Shown one piece after another: positions 1-4,630 of a stretch of 7,109 nt of DNA. Below the pieces are notes generated by a model. That model did not search any database. It worked only from the letters and a program-made list of their open reading frames with translations, and was not told the origin of the DNA. The position numbers and the translations under genes are program-made. This DNA comes from Cyanobacteria bacterium UBA3803 (GTDB taxonomy: Bacteria > Cyanobacteriota > Vampirovibrionia > Gastranaerophilales > Gastranaerophilaceae): contig DFEL01000071.1 in assembly GCA_002369055.1 (NCBI GenBank), forward strand, positions 1 to 7,109, written 5' to 3'. Numbering within the stretch: the first letter of the stretch is position 1; each line of letters begins with the position of its first letter.

Positions 1-115
1 TATCATTTTGCGAGAGGTGAGAACCGTTTGCAGTTTTTGCAAACTCGGAGAGAATACGTGCCATAGGCACATAATAAAATAAGTCCGTTTAAACATACTT
101 ATTTTTTATTATAAC
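1..115 (-). repeat. Repeat unit 1 (partial, cut by window start)
   Basis: This unit begins inside the variable stem: ATCATTTTGC at 2-11 is the right arm, and its left arm lies outside the window. Then follow CGAGAGGT (11-18), the GTTTGCA/TGCAAAC hairpin (26-32/38-44, loop GTTTT), GTGCC-ATA-GGCAC, and a terminator-like hairpin at 76-105. Against units 2 and 3 it shows small drift, such as CTCGGAGAG instead of CTCGGTGAG and a loop change ATA for GTA, but the paired bases are kept. Confidence 0.8.
76..105. terminator. Terminator-like hairpin of repeat unit 1
   Basis: AAAATAAGT (76-84) pairs with ACTTATTTT (97-105), and an inner GTTTAAAC palindrome extends the stem after two mismatches. T runs follow on both strands, so it could act in either direction. 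The stem differs from units 2 and 3 (T-A in place of G-C) without loss of pairing. Confidence 0.5.
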
Positions 116-263
116 TGCCGGTGGCCACTCTGCCGAGCAAAACGATTAAGTATCGTTTTGCGAGAGGTAAGAACCGTTTGCATTTTCTGCAAACTCGGTG
201 AGAATACGTGCCGTAGGCACAATAAAAAAAGAAGTCTGTTCATAGACTTCTTTTTATTATATT
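116..263 (-). repeat. Repeat unit 2 (complete, 148 bp)
   Basis: The unit starts with the 11-bp tRNA tail copy TGCCGGTGGCC. Its variable stem is a perfect 10-bp hairpin, GCAAAACGAT/ATCGTTTTGC (137-146/152-161), with loop TAAGT. The conserved hairpin GTTTGCA/TGCAAAC is at 176-182/188-194 with loop TTTTC. GTGCC-GTA-GGCAC lies just before the terminator-like hairpin at 226-255. The outer segments 116-137 and 194-220 can pair through TGCC/GGCA, GGCCAC/GTGCC (one bulged C), CTC/GAG and CCGAG/CTCGG, closing a branched structure over the two internal hairpins. Confidence 0.85.
226..255. terminator. Terminator-like hairpin of repeat unit 2
   Basis: AAAAAGAAGTCT (226-237) pairs with AGACTTCTTTTT (244-255), with a 6-base loop. 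A run of seven T on the minus strand (224-230) and five T on the plus strand make it a bidirectional intrinsic terminator candidate. Confidence 0.55.
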
Positions 264-414
264 TGCCGGTGGCCACTCTGCCGAGTTCGAGTTGACTAAA
301 TGTCAAGTCGAACGAGAGGTAGAACCGTTTGCAATTTTTGCAAACTCGGTGAGAATACGTGCCGTAGGCACATAATAAAAGAAGTCCGTTCAAACGGACT
401 TCTTTTATTATATC
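264..414 (-). repeat. Repeat unit 3 (complete, 151 bp, adjacent to tRNA-Leu)
   Basis: The first 22 bases are identical to unit 2. The variable stem is a different sequence: 12 bp at 285-296/302-313 with one G-G mismatch and loop TAAAT, so both the pairing and the TAA(R)T loop are kept. The hairpin GTTTGCA/TGCAAAC is at 327-333/339-345 with loop ATTTT. The unit ends in the strongest terminator-like inverted repeat of the array (372-411), which abuts the 3' end of tRNA-Leu at 415. Confidence 0.85.
372..411. terminator. Intrinsic terminator of tRNA-Leu (unit 3 hairpin)
   Basis: This is a perfect 19-bp inverted repeat with a 2-base centre. Its core is GAAGTCCGTT/AACGGACTTC, flanked by AAAA and TTTT. 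On the minus strand it lies 4 bases after the tRNA 3' end, where a terminator is expected, and is followed by TTTTATTAT. It is symmetric, so it would also stop plus-strand transcripts running toward the tRNA. Confidence 0.7.
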
Positions 415-500
415 TGCCGGTGGCCGGAGTCGAACCGGCACGTGGGGTGAACCACACCAGATTTTGAGTCTGGCACGTCTACCAATTTCATCACACCGGC
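415..500 (-). tRNA. tRNA-Leu (anticodon CAA)
   Basis: An 86-nt cloverleaf folds on the minus strand. The acceptor GCCGGTG pairs with CACCGGC, with discriminator A at 415. The D arm carries the TTGGTAGA loop. Anticodon stem CCAGA/TCTGG holds loop CTCAAAA, with anticodon CAA at 464-466, which reads UUG codons. The 17-nt variable region (440-456) contains a GTGG/CCAC stem, as in class II tRNA-Leu. The T arm is GCCGG-TTCGACT-CCGGC (423-439). CCA is not encoded: the bases after the discriminator are GAT, so a CCA-adding enzyme must finish the 3' end. The last 11 bases (415-425) recur at each junction of the downstream repeat array. Confidence 0.96.
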
Positions 501-522
501 AAGTCGCAAAGTATGATGTAAG

Positions 523-553
523 ATTATAATACCAAAAAAAAATTAAATATCAA
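523..553 (-). promoter_or_regulatory. Promoter of tRNA-Leu
   Basis: On the minus strand there is a consensus -10 TATAAT (523-528) and a -35 candidate TTGATA (548-553) separated by 19 bp. The -10 lies 22 bp before the mature tRNA start, so the primary transcript would carry a leader of about 15 nt. The -10 is convincing; the -35 spacing is long. Confidence 0.55.
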
Positions 554-572
554 ACTTTATTTTTAAAAACTT

Positions 573-578
573 TATAAT
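573..578 (+). promoter_or_regulatory. Possible -10 box for the secreted-protein gene
   Basis: TATAAT occurs on the plus strand 73 bases before the ATG at 652, with no clear -35 at the usual distance. In such AT-rich DNA a lone -10 match is weak evidence. The implied leader would be about 65 nt and would include a short AGCC/GGCT hairpin followed by T residues (592-610). Confidence 0.3.
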
Positions 579-639
579 TAACTTTTTTACCAGCCAATAT
601 AGGCTTTTTTGATTTAAAAAAAAAGTTTAAATTACTTTT

Positions 640-644
640 GGAGG
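640..644 (+). promoter_or_regulatory. Shine-Dalgarno site of the secreted-protein gene
   Basis: GGAGG lies 7 bases before the ATG at 652. It fixes that start and is the strongest SD in the window, in contrast to rel and the flavoenzyme, which have none. Confidence 0.85.
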
Positions 645-651
645 AACAGGC

Positions 652-1428
652 ATGAGGAAATTTTTAATTTTAACATTTACTTTTTTATTTTTTAATTTGA
701 GTGCAAATTCTGCACCACTTCAGGCAAATATTTCAAAAGAGGGTGAATCAGGCATGAATAGAATTGTTGATGCTCAGACAAACATGCCAATAAAAGGTGC
801 AAGAGTTTCTTTACCGCAAAAAAATTACTCAACAACAACAAATTCAGACGGAACATTTAATTTAAATGCGGATATAAACGGTGCAACTATTCTTTCCGTT
901 GAAAAAGAAGGTTATAGTCCGTTTTCATTAACGGTCGATGAAAGAATTGCATCTCGTCCTATTACCGTTGGAATAGAAAAAACAAATCCAATGAATTTAA
1001 CAATAGATAAAGACATGCTACATTTAGGAGATAACAATTATTCCGACACATCAGCAAATGCAGGAGATTTTAGGGTAAAATGCGTAGGGCCTTATTACAC
1101 AAAAAATATTAAAATCACACACGCAAGCAATAATACTTATATTGTAATCGGCTCAATTATTGGTGTTGATACCAAAATGGCACAAAGTATGGGGCAAAAT
1201 AAAATTTCTGTTGCGTACTCAAGTCCGCCTGAAATATTTTTCAACGGAAATAAAATTGCCGAAATTCAACTTAACGGTGACGGGCAAAGATTTAAAATCC
1301 CAAGAAACCTTATAAGAGTAGGACAAAATAATGAAATTACAATTAAAACAGGCAGAAACTTAATGCAAACAGCATATATTGATTATGACGATATGGAATT
1401 TATGAATTTATCTATCGAAAGTAATTAA
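652..1428 (+). CDS. Secreted protein with carboxypeptidase-regulatory-like domain
   Basis: This is a 258-residue protein. Residues 1-21 look like a Sec signal peptide: basic MRK, a hydrophobic core rich in L, F and T, then ANSA with cleavage likely before P22. No lipobox cysteine is visible, so a periplasmic or exported soluble form is more likely than a lipoprotein. Residues about 35-105 fit the carboxypeptidase-regulatory-like (CarboxypepD_reg) beta-sandwich: a 'D..T..PI.GA.V' start, then 'TNSDGTFNL', then 'V.KEGYSPF'. Residues about 107-258 are beta-rich and end in 'DYDDMEFMNLSI'. This resembles jelly-roll or carbohydrate-binding folds, but I do not recognise the family. The start is fixed by GGAGG 7 bases upstream. 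The stop codon shares TTAA with the stop of the convergent gene. Function is unknown; binding or adhesion at the cell surface is only a guess. Confidence 0.85.
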   Translation: MRKFLILTFTFLFFNLSANSAPLQANISKEGESGMNRIVDAQTNMPIKGARVSLPQKNYSTTTNSDGTFNLNADINGATILSVEKEGYSPFSLTVDERIASRPITVGIEKTNPMNLTIDKDMLHLGDNNYSDTSANAGDFRVKCVGPYYTKNIKITHASNNTYIVIGSIIGVDTKMAQSMGQNKISVAYSSPPEIFFNGNKIAEIQLNGDGQRFKIPRNLIRVGQNNEITIKTGRNLMQTAYIDYDDMEFMNLSIESN

Positions 1429-1718
1429 GAAATTTGTAAAACTCTCAACAAATCATTTGCAATTTCTTTTTGCAAATCCAAAGGTGCGGCTTTCAAATAT
1501 TCAAAGGCTTCTTGTATACGTTTATCTTTATCATACCAACGTCTTAGGATATAATTGAAAGCCTCATTTAGTGCATTTTCTGAATTTTTTACACCAAAAT
1601 TTTTAGCCTTTGTAACTATATATTCCGCACATTTAAGTTGTATGTCATCATTAGCATTTTTCATAAGACTAACTGCCAAACTCACTGTGGGATCTAAATC
1701 ATACCAGCGTTTTTGCAT
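1425..1718 (-). CDS. Small RWYD-repeat protein, paralogue B (unknown function)
   Basis: This 97-residue protein has no signal peptide and no membrane segment, so it is probably cytoplasmic and all-helical. It aligns without gaps to the upstream gene at 1738-2046, with about 55 of 94 positions identical. The shared opening is MQKRWYDLDPT.SLAVSLM. An internal repeat is visible: RWYD at residues 4-7 and again at 61-64, each followed by a helix with the pattern 'A..L..A....Q...A..I'. I do not recognise a named family. The gene lies 19 bp after its paralogue on the same strand, so it is probably co-transcribed. Its own SD is weak (AAGAAAG). Its TAA stop overlaps the stop of the convergent secreted-protein gene. 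Helical-repeat architecture suggests protein binding, which is inference only. Confidence 0.8.
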   Translation of the reverse strand: MQKRWYDLDPTVSLAVSLMKNANDDIQLKCAEYIVTKAKNFGVKNSENALNEAFNYILRRWYDKDKRIQEAFEYLKAAPLDLQKEIANDLLRVLQIS

Positions 1719-1737
1719 AAATTTTCTTTCTTAAAAT

Positions 1738-2046
1738 CTAAGATTGTTTTTTATCTTTATCATCTAATTTTTCAATAATATCAAAGGCTAAACCTAATTG
1801 AACATCATAAGGTGATGCTTTTAAATATTCAAAAGCATCATGTAATTGTTTATTTTTGTCATACCAACGTCTAAACAAGTAATTAAATGCTTCTGATAAG
1901 TCACTATCCGTAATTTTAACACCATAATCTTTTGCCTTATCAATGATGTGATAAGCACATTCCAATTGTACTTTTTCGTCAGCTTTTTCCATTAAACTGA
2001 CTGCTAAACTTAATGTCGGGTCTAAATCATACCAGCGTTTTTGCAT
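1738..2046 (-). CDS. Small RWYD-repeat protein, paralogue A (unknown function)
   Basis: This 102-residue protein is the tandem paralogue of the gene at 1425-1718. RWYD occurs at residues 4-7 and 61-64, so the protein looks like two copies of a ~57-residue unit: RWYD.D, a helix with SLAVSLM or DAFEYLK, then a Q-containing helix. The tail KLDDKDKKQS is charged and is the main difference from paralogue B. The region linking the repeats (about 40-60, 'YGVKITDSDLSEAFNYLFR') is also conserved between the two proteins. A good SD, GAGGA, sits 6 bases before the ATG. It lies 38 bp downstream of yggU on the same strand. Two similar genes side by side with ungapped alignment point to a local tandem duplication followed by divergence. 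No function can be assigned. Confidence 0.82.
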   Translation of the reverse strand: MQKRWYDLDPTLSLAVSLMEKADEKVQLECAYHIIDKAKDYGVKITDSDLSEAFNYLFRRWYDKNKQLHDAFEYLKASPYDVQLGLAFDIIEKLDDKDKKQS

Positions 2047-2052
2047 AAAAAT

Positions 2053-2057
2053 TCCTC
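2053..2057 (-). promoter_or_regulatory. Shine-Dalgarno site of RWYD paralogue A
   Basis: GAGGA on the minus strand lies 6 bases before the ATG (2044-2046) and supports that start. Paralogue B has no comparable site, suggesting lower or coupled translation of the second copy. Confidence 0.75.
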
Positions 2058-2084
2058 ATTTTGACTTTTAGAGATAAATTTATT

Positions 2085-2360
2085 CTACGTTAAAAGTGAT
2101 TTTATTTCTACCATCTTATCGGATGAAATATTTTTAAACAATAAAGTTTTTTCTTTTGACGTTTCTCCTTTAACAATTTCAATATTTGACTTAGCAATCT
2201 TTAAAGTCTTTGACAGAAACTCAATTAAAGCTTTATTTGCTTTGTTTTCAATTGGTTGTGCAGTAATTTTAACTTTTATCTCTGTATCTGATTTTATTAT
2301 TTCGTTTTTACATGCATTTGGGGATATTTTAAGCTTTATTATCAAAGAATTTTCTGTCAT
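2085..2360 (-). CDS. yggU: YggU / DUF167 family protein
   Basis: The 91-residue length is close to the usual ~95-100 for DUF167 (UPF0235, YggU) proteins. The family pattern is clear: N-terminal 'LKISPNACKNEI' (residues 10-21), then 'VKITAQPIENKANKALIEFL' (30-49), then 'SNIEIVKGETSKEKTLLF' (58-75). This is a small cytoplasmic alpha/beta protein, conserved in bacteria, archaea and eukaryotes, whose biochemical role is not established. It is the first gene of the minus-strand group with the two RWYD proteins and lies 50 bp from the divergent rel. SD AAGGGG is 8 bases before the ATG, and an extended -10 promoter lies just upstream. Confidence 0.92.
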   Translation of the reverse strand: MTENSLIIKLKISPNACKNEIIKSDTEIKVKITAQPIENKANKALIEFLSKTLKIAKSNIEIVKGETSKEKTLLFKNISSDKMVEIKSLLT

Positions 2361-2368
2361 AAAATTAA

Positions 2369-2374
2369 CCCCTT
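2369..2374 (-). promoter_or_regulatory. Shine-Dalgarno site of yggU
   Basis: AAGGGG on the minus strand lies 8 bases before the ATG at 2358-2360 and fixes that start. Confidence 0.65.
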
Positions 2375-2401
2375 GTAAATTTGGTAAAATACGAGTAAAA
2401 T
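2373..2401 (+). promoter_or_regulatory. Predicted rel promoter, implying a near-leaderless mRNA
   Basis: TTGTAA (2373-2378) and TAAAAT (2396-2401) are separated by exactly 17 bp on the plus strand. Transcription would start near 2407-2409, 2-4 bases before the rel ATG at 2411. No SD-like sequence lies before that ATG, which agrees with a leaderless or almost leaderless transcript. Confidence 0.5.
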
Positions 2402-2402
2402 A

Positions 2403-2411
2403 ATTATACCA
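2403..2411 (-). promoter_or_regulatory. Extended -10 promoter for the yggU operon
   Basis: The minus strand reads TGGTATAAT, a TGnTATAAT extended -10. It would start transcription near 2396 and give a leader of about 36 nt containing the yggU SD. The -35 position (about 2426-2431, inside rel) has only TGTATT, which is acceptable for an extended -10 promoter. It overlaps the predicted start region of rel. Confidence 0.5.
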
Positions 2412-4630
2412 TGAGCAATGATATTAATACATTATCTTTATATGATGAAATAATACCTTTAATTGAAGAACGTTCTGAAGAAGATAAAGCAGCAATAAAA
2501 AAAGCCTTTTTGTTTGCAAGGGAAAAACACGAAGGTCAAACAAGAGTATCAGGAGAGCCATATATAATACATCCTGTCGAAGTTGCAAAAATTTTAATCA
2601 GCTTAAAAACAGATACTCATACGGTTATTTCAGCATTTTTGCACGATATACTTGAAGATACGGAAACTTCACCTGAAACAATACAACAAGAATTTGGAGA
2701 TGATGTTTTAACAATAGTTCAAGGTGTAACAAAACTGGGGAAATATCATTTTAACTCAAAAGAAGAACGTCAAGCGGAAAATTTTCGTAAAATGTTTATT
2801 GCAATGGCTAGTGACGTAAGAATAATTTTCTTAAAACTGGCAGACCGCTTACATAACATGCGTACACTAAATTTTATGCGTGAAGAAAAGCAAAAACGCA
2901 TAGCACAGGAAACACTTGATATATTTGCACCACTTGCAAATCGTTTAGGTATCGGTAAAATAAAAGCTGAATTGGAAGATTTATCGCTAAGATATTTAAA
3001 TCCGGATAAATATTATGAAATTGTGCAACAAGTAGCCCAAACGAGAGCCGAAAGAGAATCAACCGTAAAATTATTAATGGACAAAATTGCCAATGACGTA
3101 AAAGCCAATGGTATAAATGCCCAAATTACAGGTCGTGCAAAGCACTATTACAGTATTTATAGCAAAATGAAGCGTTTAAATATTACTTTTCAAGACCTTT
3201 ATGATATTACAGCGGTTCGTGTAATTGTTGATACAGAAAAAGAATGTTATGAAGTTTTAGGTTTAATTCACTCTCAATTTAAACCCATACCGGGAAGATT
3301 TAAAGATTATATTGCGATGCCGAAAGGTAATTTATACCAATCTTTACACACATCGGTAATCGGCCCTAAAATGCGTCCTCTGGAAGTTCAAATCAGAACA
3401 CACAAAATGCATGAAATAGCAGAATATGGGGTTGCAGCACACTGGAGATATAAAGAAAAAGGTTCTCAAAAAGCAAATCACGCAGAAGATTTACAATTCT
3501 CCTGGATGAGAAAAATGGTTGAATATAACCAAGATACAACTAATGCGGAAGATTATGTTAATTCTGTAAAATTAGATATTTTTTCAGACCAAGTATTTGC
3601 TTTCACTCCTAACGGCGATGTTTATGATTTACCTAAAAAAGCAACACCTGTTGACTTTGCGTATCGTATTCACTCTGAAGTTGGTCATAAAACAGTAGGA
3701 GCATTAGTAAACGGAAGAATTGTTCCTCTTGATACGAAATTAAAAAACGGTGATATTGTTGAAATTTTAACATCAAAACAACCTGCACCTCGTCTTGACT
3801 GGTTAAATTTTGTTGTAACAAAGCAAGCGAGTTCAAAAATCAGACAATGGTTTAAAAAGAACAAACGTGAAGACCACGTTGAACTTGGTAAAAGTAACCT
3901 TGAACACGAACTTACAAAATCTGTTTTTGATGAATATATCAAAAACGGAGAGTTTGAAAATGTTGCAAAACAAATGAACTATGTATCAGCAGAAGATTTA
4001 TTTGCAGCATTAGGTTACGGAGAAACAACAGTAAATAAAATTATAAGTAAACTTAAAAAGAATACCGAATCAACAAGAGCTCCTGAAACAACATTTCAAC
4101 CAAGAAAGAAAACAAATGCAAAAGATGTTGTTGGTTTAGACGGATTGTTATATTCATTTGCAAGATGTTGTTCTCCAATACCCGGAGAGCCTATCGTAGG
4201 CGTTGTAACCCGTTCTAAAGGCGTATCTATTCACAGGCTTGATTGTAAAACACTTGAAGATGTTGAACCTGAAAGATTAATTGATATTCAATGGGCAAAT
4301 AATCCGACAAACAAAGCATACAGCACAACAATAAGAGTTGAAACTCAAGATAAACAAGGCCTGCTAAAAGATATTATTGCTGCGGTTTCCGATAATAATA
4401 CCAATATTAACTATGCAAATGTAAAATCAAAACAAAATAATATTGGTGTTATTGAACTCGGAATTGAACTTGATAATATTAATACATTAAGAAAGGTTAT
4501 CGCAAGTTTACAGTCACTTCCTGATGTAATAAGTGTAAAACGTATTCAAACTTCGTTTGCACAAGCACCTCAACAATTCAGCAAAAAAAATGCACCTAAA
4601 AATAAGAACAAAAAACCGAGAAAAAATTAA
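2411..4630 (+). CDS. rel: Bifunctional (p)ppGpp synthetase/hydrolase (RelA/SpoT family)
   Basis: The 739-residue protein has the full long-RSH layout. It makes (p)ppGpp from ATP and GTP/GDP on starved ribosomes and also hydrolyses it. The HD hydrolase domain (about 36-155) has H54, HDxxED at 78-83 and 'KLADRLHNM' at 142-150, so hydrolase residues are present. The synthetase domain (about 240-350) has 'RAKHYYSIYSKMKR', RFKD at 296-299 and 'YQSLHTSV'. The RxKD form (not ExDD) is typical of bifunctional Rel/SpoT. Then come TGS (about 392-453), the Cys-containing zinc-finger region with the CC pair at 586-587, and ACT (about 638-711). The last 15 residues are a K/N-rich basic tail. The ATG at 2411 has no SD. 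The TAA overlaps the prfB ATG by one base. Confidence 0.97.
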   Translation: MSNDINTLSLYDEIIPLIEERSEEDKAAIKKAFLFAREKHEGQTRVSGEPYIIHPVEVAKILISLKTDTHTVISAFLHDILEDTETSPETIQQEFGDDVLTIVQGVTKLGKYHFNSKEERQAENFRKMFIAMASDVRIIFLKLADRLHNMRTLNFMREEKQKRIAQETLDIFAPLANRLGIGKIKAELEDLSLRYLNPDKYYEIVQQVAQTRAERESTVKLLMDKIANDVKANGINAQITGRAKHYYSIYSKMKRLNITFQDLYDITAVRVIVDTEKECYEVLGLIHSQFKPIPGRFKDYIAMPKGNLYQSLHTSVIGPKMRPLEVQIRTHKMHEIAEYGVAAHWRYKEKGSQKANHAEDLQFSWMRKMVEYNQDTTNAEDYVNSVKLDIFSDQVFAFTPNGDVYDLPKKATPVDFAYRIHSEVGHKTVGALVNGRIVPLDTKLKNGDIVEILTSKQPAPRLDWLNFVVTKQASSKIRQWFKKNKREDHVELGKSNLEHELTKSVFDEYIKNGEFENVAKQMNYVSAEDLFAALGYGETTVNKIISKLKKNTESTRAPETTFQPRKKTNAKDVVGLDGLLYSFARCCSPIPGEPIVGVVTRSKGVSIHRLDCKTLEDVEPERLIDIQWANNPTNKAYSTTIRVETQDKQGLLKDIIAAVSDNNTNINYANVKSKQNNIGVIELGIELDNINTLRKVIASLQSLPDVISVKRIQTSFAQAPQQFSKKNAPKNKNKKPRKN

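Larger units (their letters stand above)
1..414 (-). repeat. Tandem array of ~150-bp structured repeats following tRNA-Leu
   Basis: Two full units and the end of a third lie head to tail with a period of 148-151 bp. The array probably continues to the left of the window. The boundary used here is the 11-mer TGCCGGTGGCC (plus strand), found at 116-126 and 264-274 and again at 415-425, where it is the 3' end of the tRNA-Leu gene. Read with the tRNA (minus strand), each unit is: tRNA tail, terminator-like hairpin, GTGCC/GGCAC hairpin, TTTGCA/TGCAAA hairpin, and a stem of variable sequence. Parts outside the hairpins are nearly identical between units, while hairpin stems differ with pairing kept. 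No protein-coding gene is supported here. The strand is given as that of the tRNA; transcription from either side is possible, since the hairpins are close to symmetric. Confidence 0.85.

Noticed and set aside
1..414. CRISPR array or integron attC array
   Set aside because: The period of ~150 bp, near-identical unit bodies and lack of unique spacers or cassettes exclude both, and no cas or integrase gene is present.
264..414. Repeat units as decayed tRNA-Leu copies
   Set aside because: Only the last 11 bases match the tRNA. There is no D arm, anticodon arm or T arm in the body. A GTTCGACTT stretch in unit 3 resembles a T loop but is part of the variable stem and is absent from unit 2.
109..441. 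Open frame of 110 codons on the minus strand across the repeat array and tRNA end
   Set aside because: It runs through hairpins, terminators and the tRNA 3' end, has no SD, and its 'protein' simply repeats with the DNA units. It is a shadow of structured DNA.
592..610. AGCC-AATATA-GGCT-T hairpin as a terminator or attenuator before the secreted-protein gene
   Set aside because: The stem is only 4 bp. It could be a leader element, but the evidence is too weak to list.
2874..3062. Antisense open frames inside rel (2874-3062, 3633-3836, 3685-3942), prfB (4596-4787, 4982-5191) and the flavoenzyme gene (6849-7088)
   Set aside because: They lie entirely or mostly opposite well-supported conserved genes, lack SDs and show no recognisable domains.
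1..4630. Functional link between the tRNA repeats (rtT-like) and rel through the stringent response
   Set aside because: E. coli rtT has been discussed with the stringent response, but here rel is 1.9 kb away beyond other transcription units. Proximity alone is not evidence.
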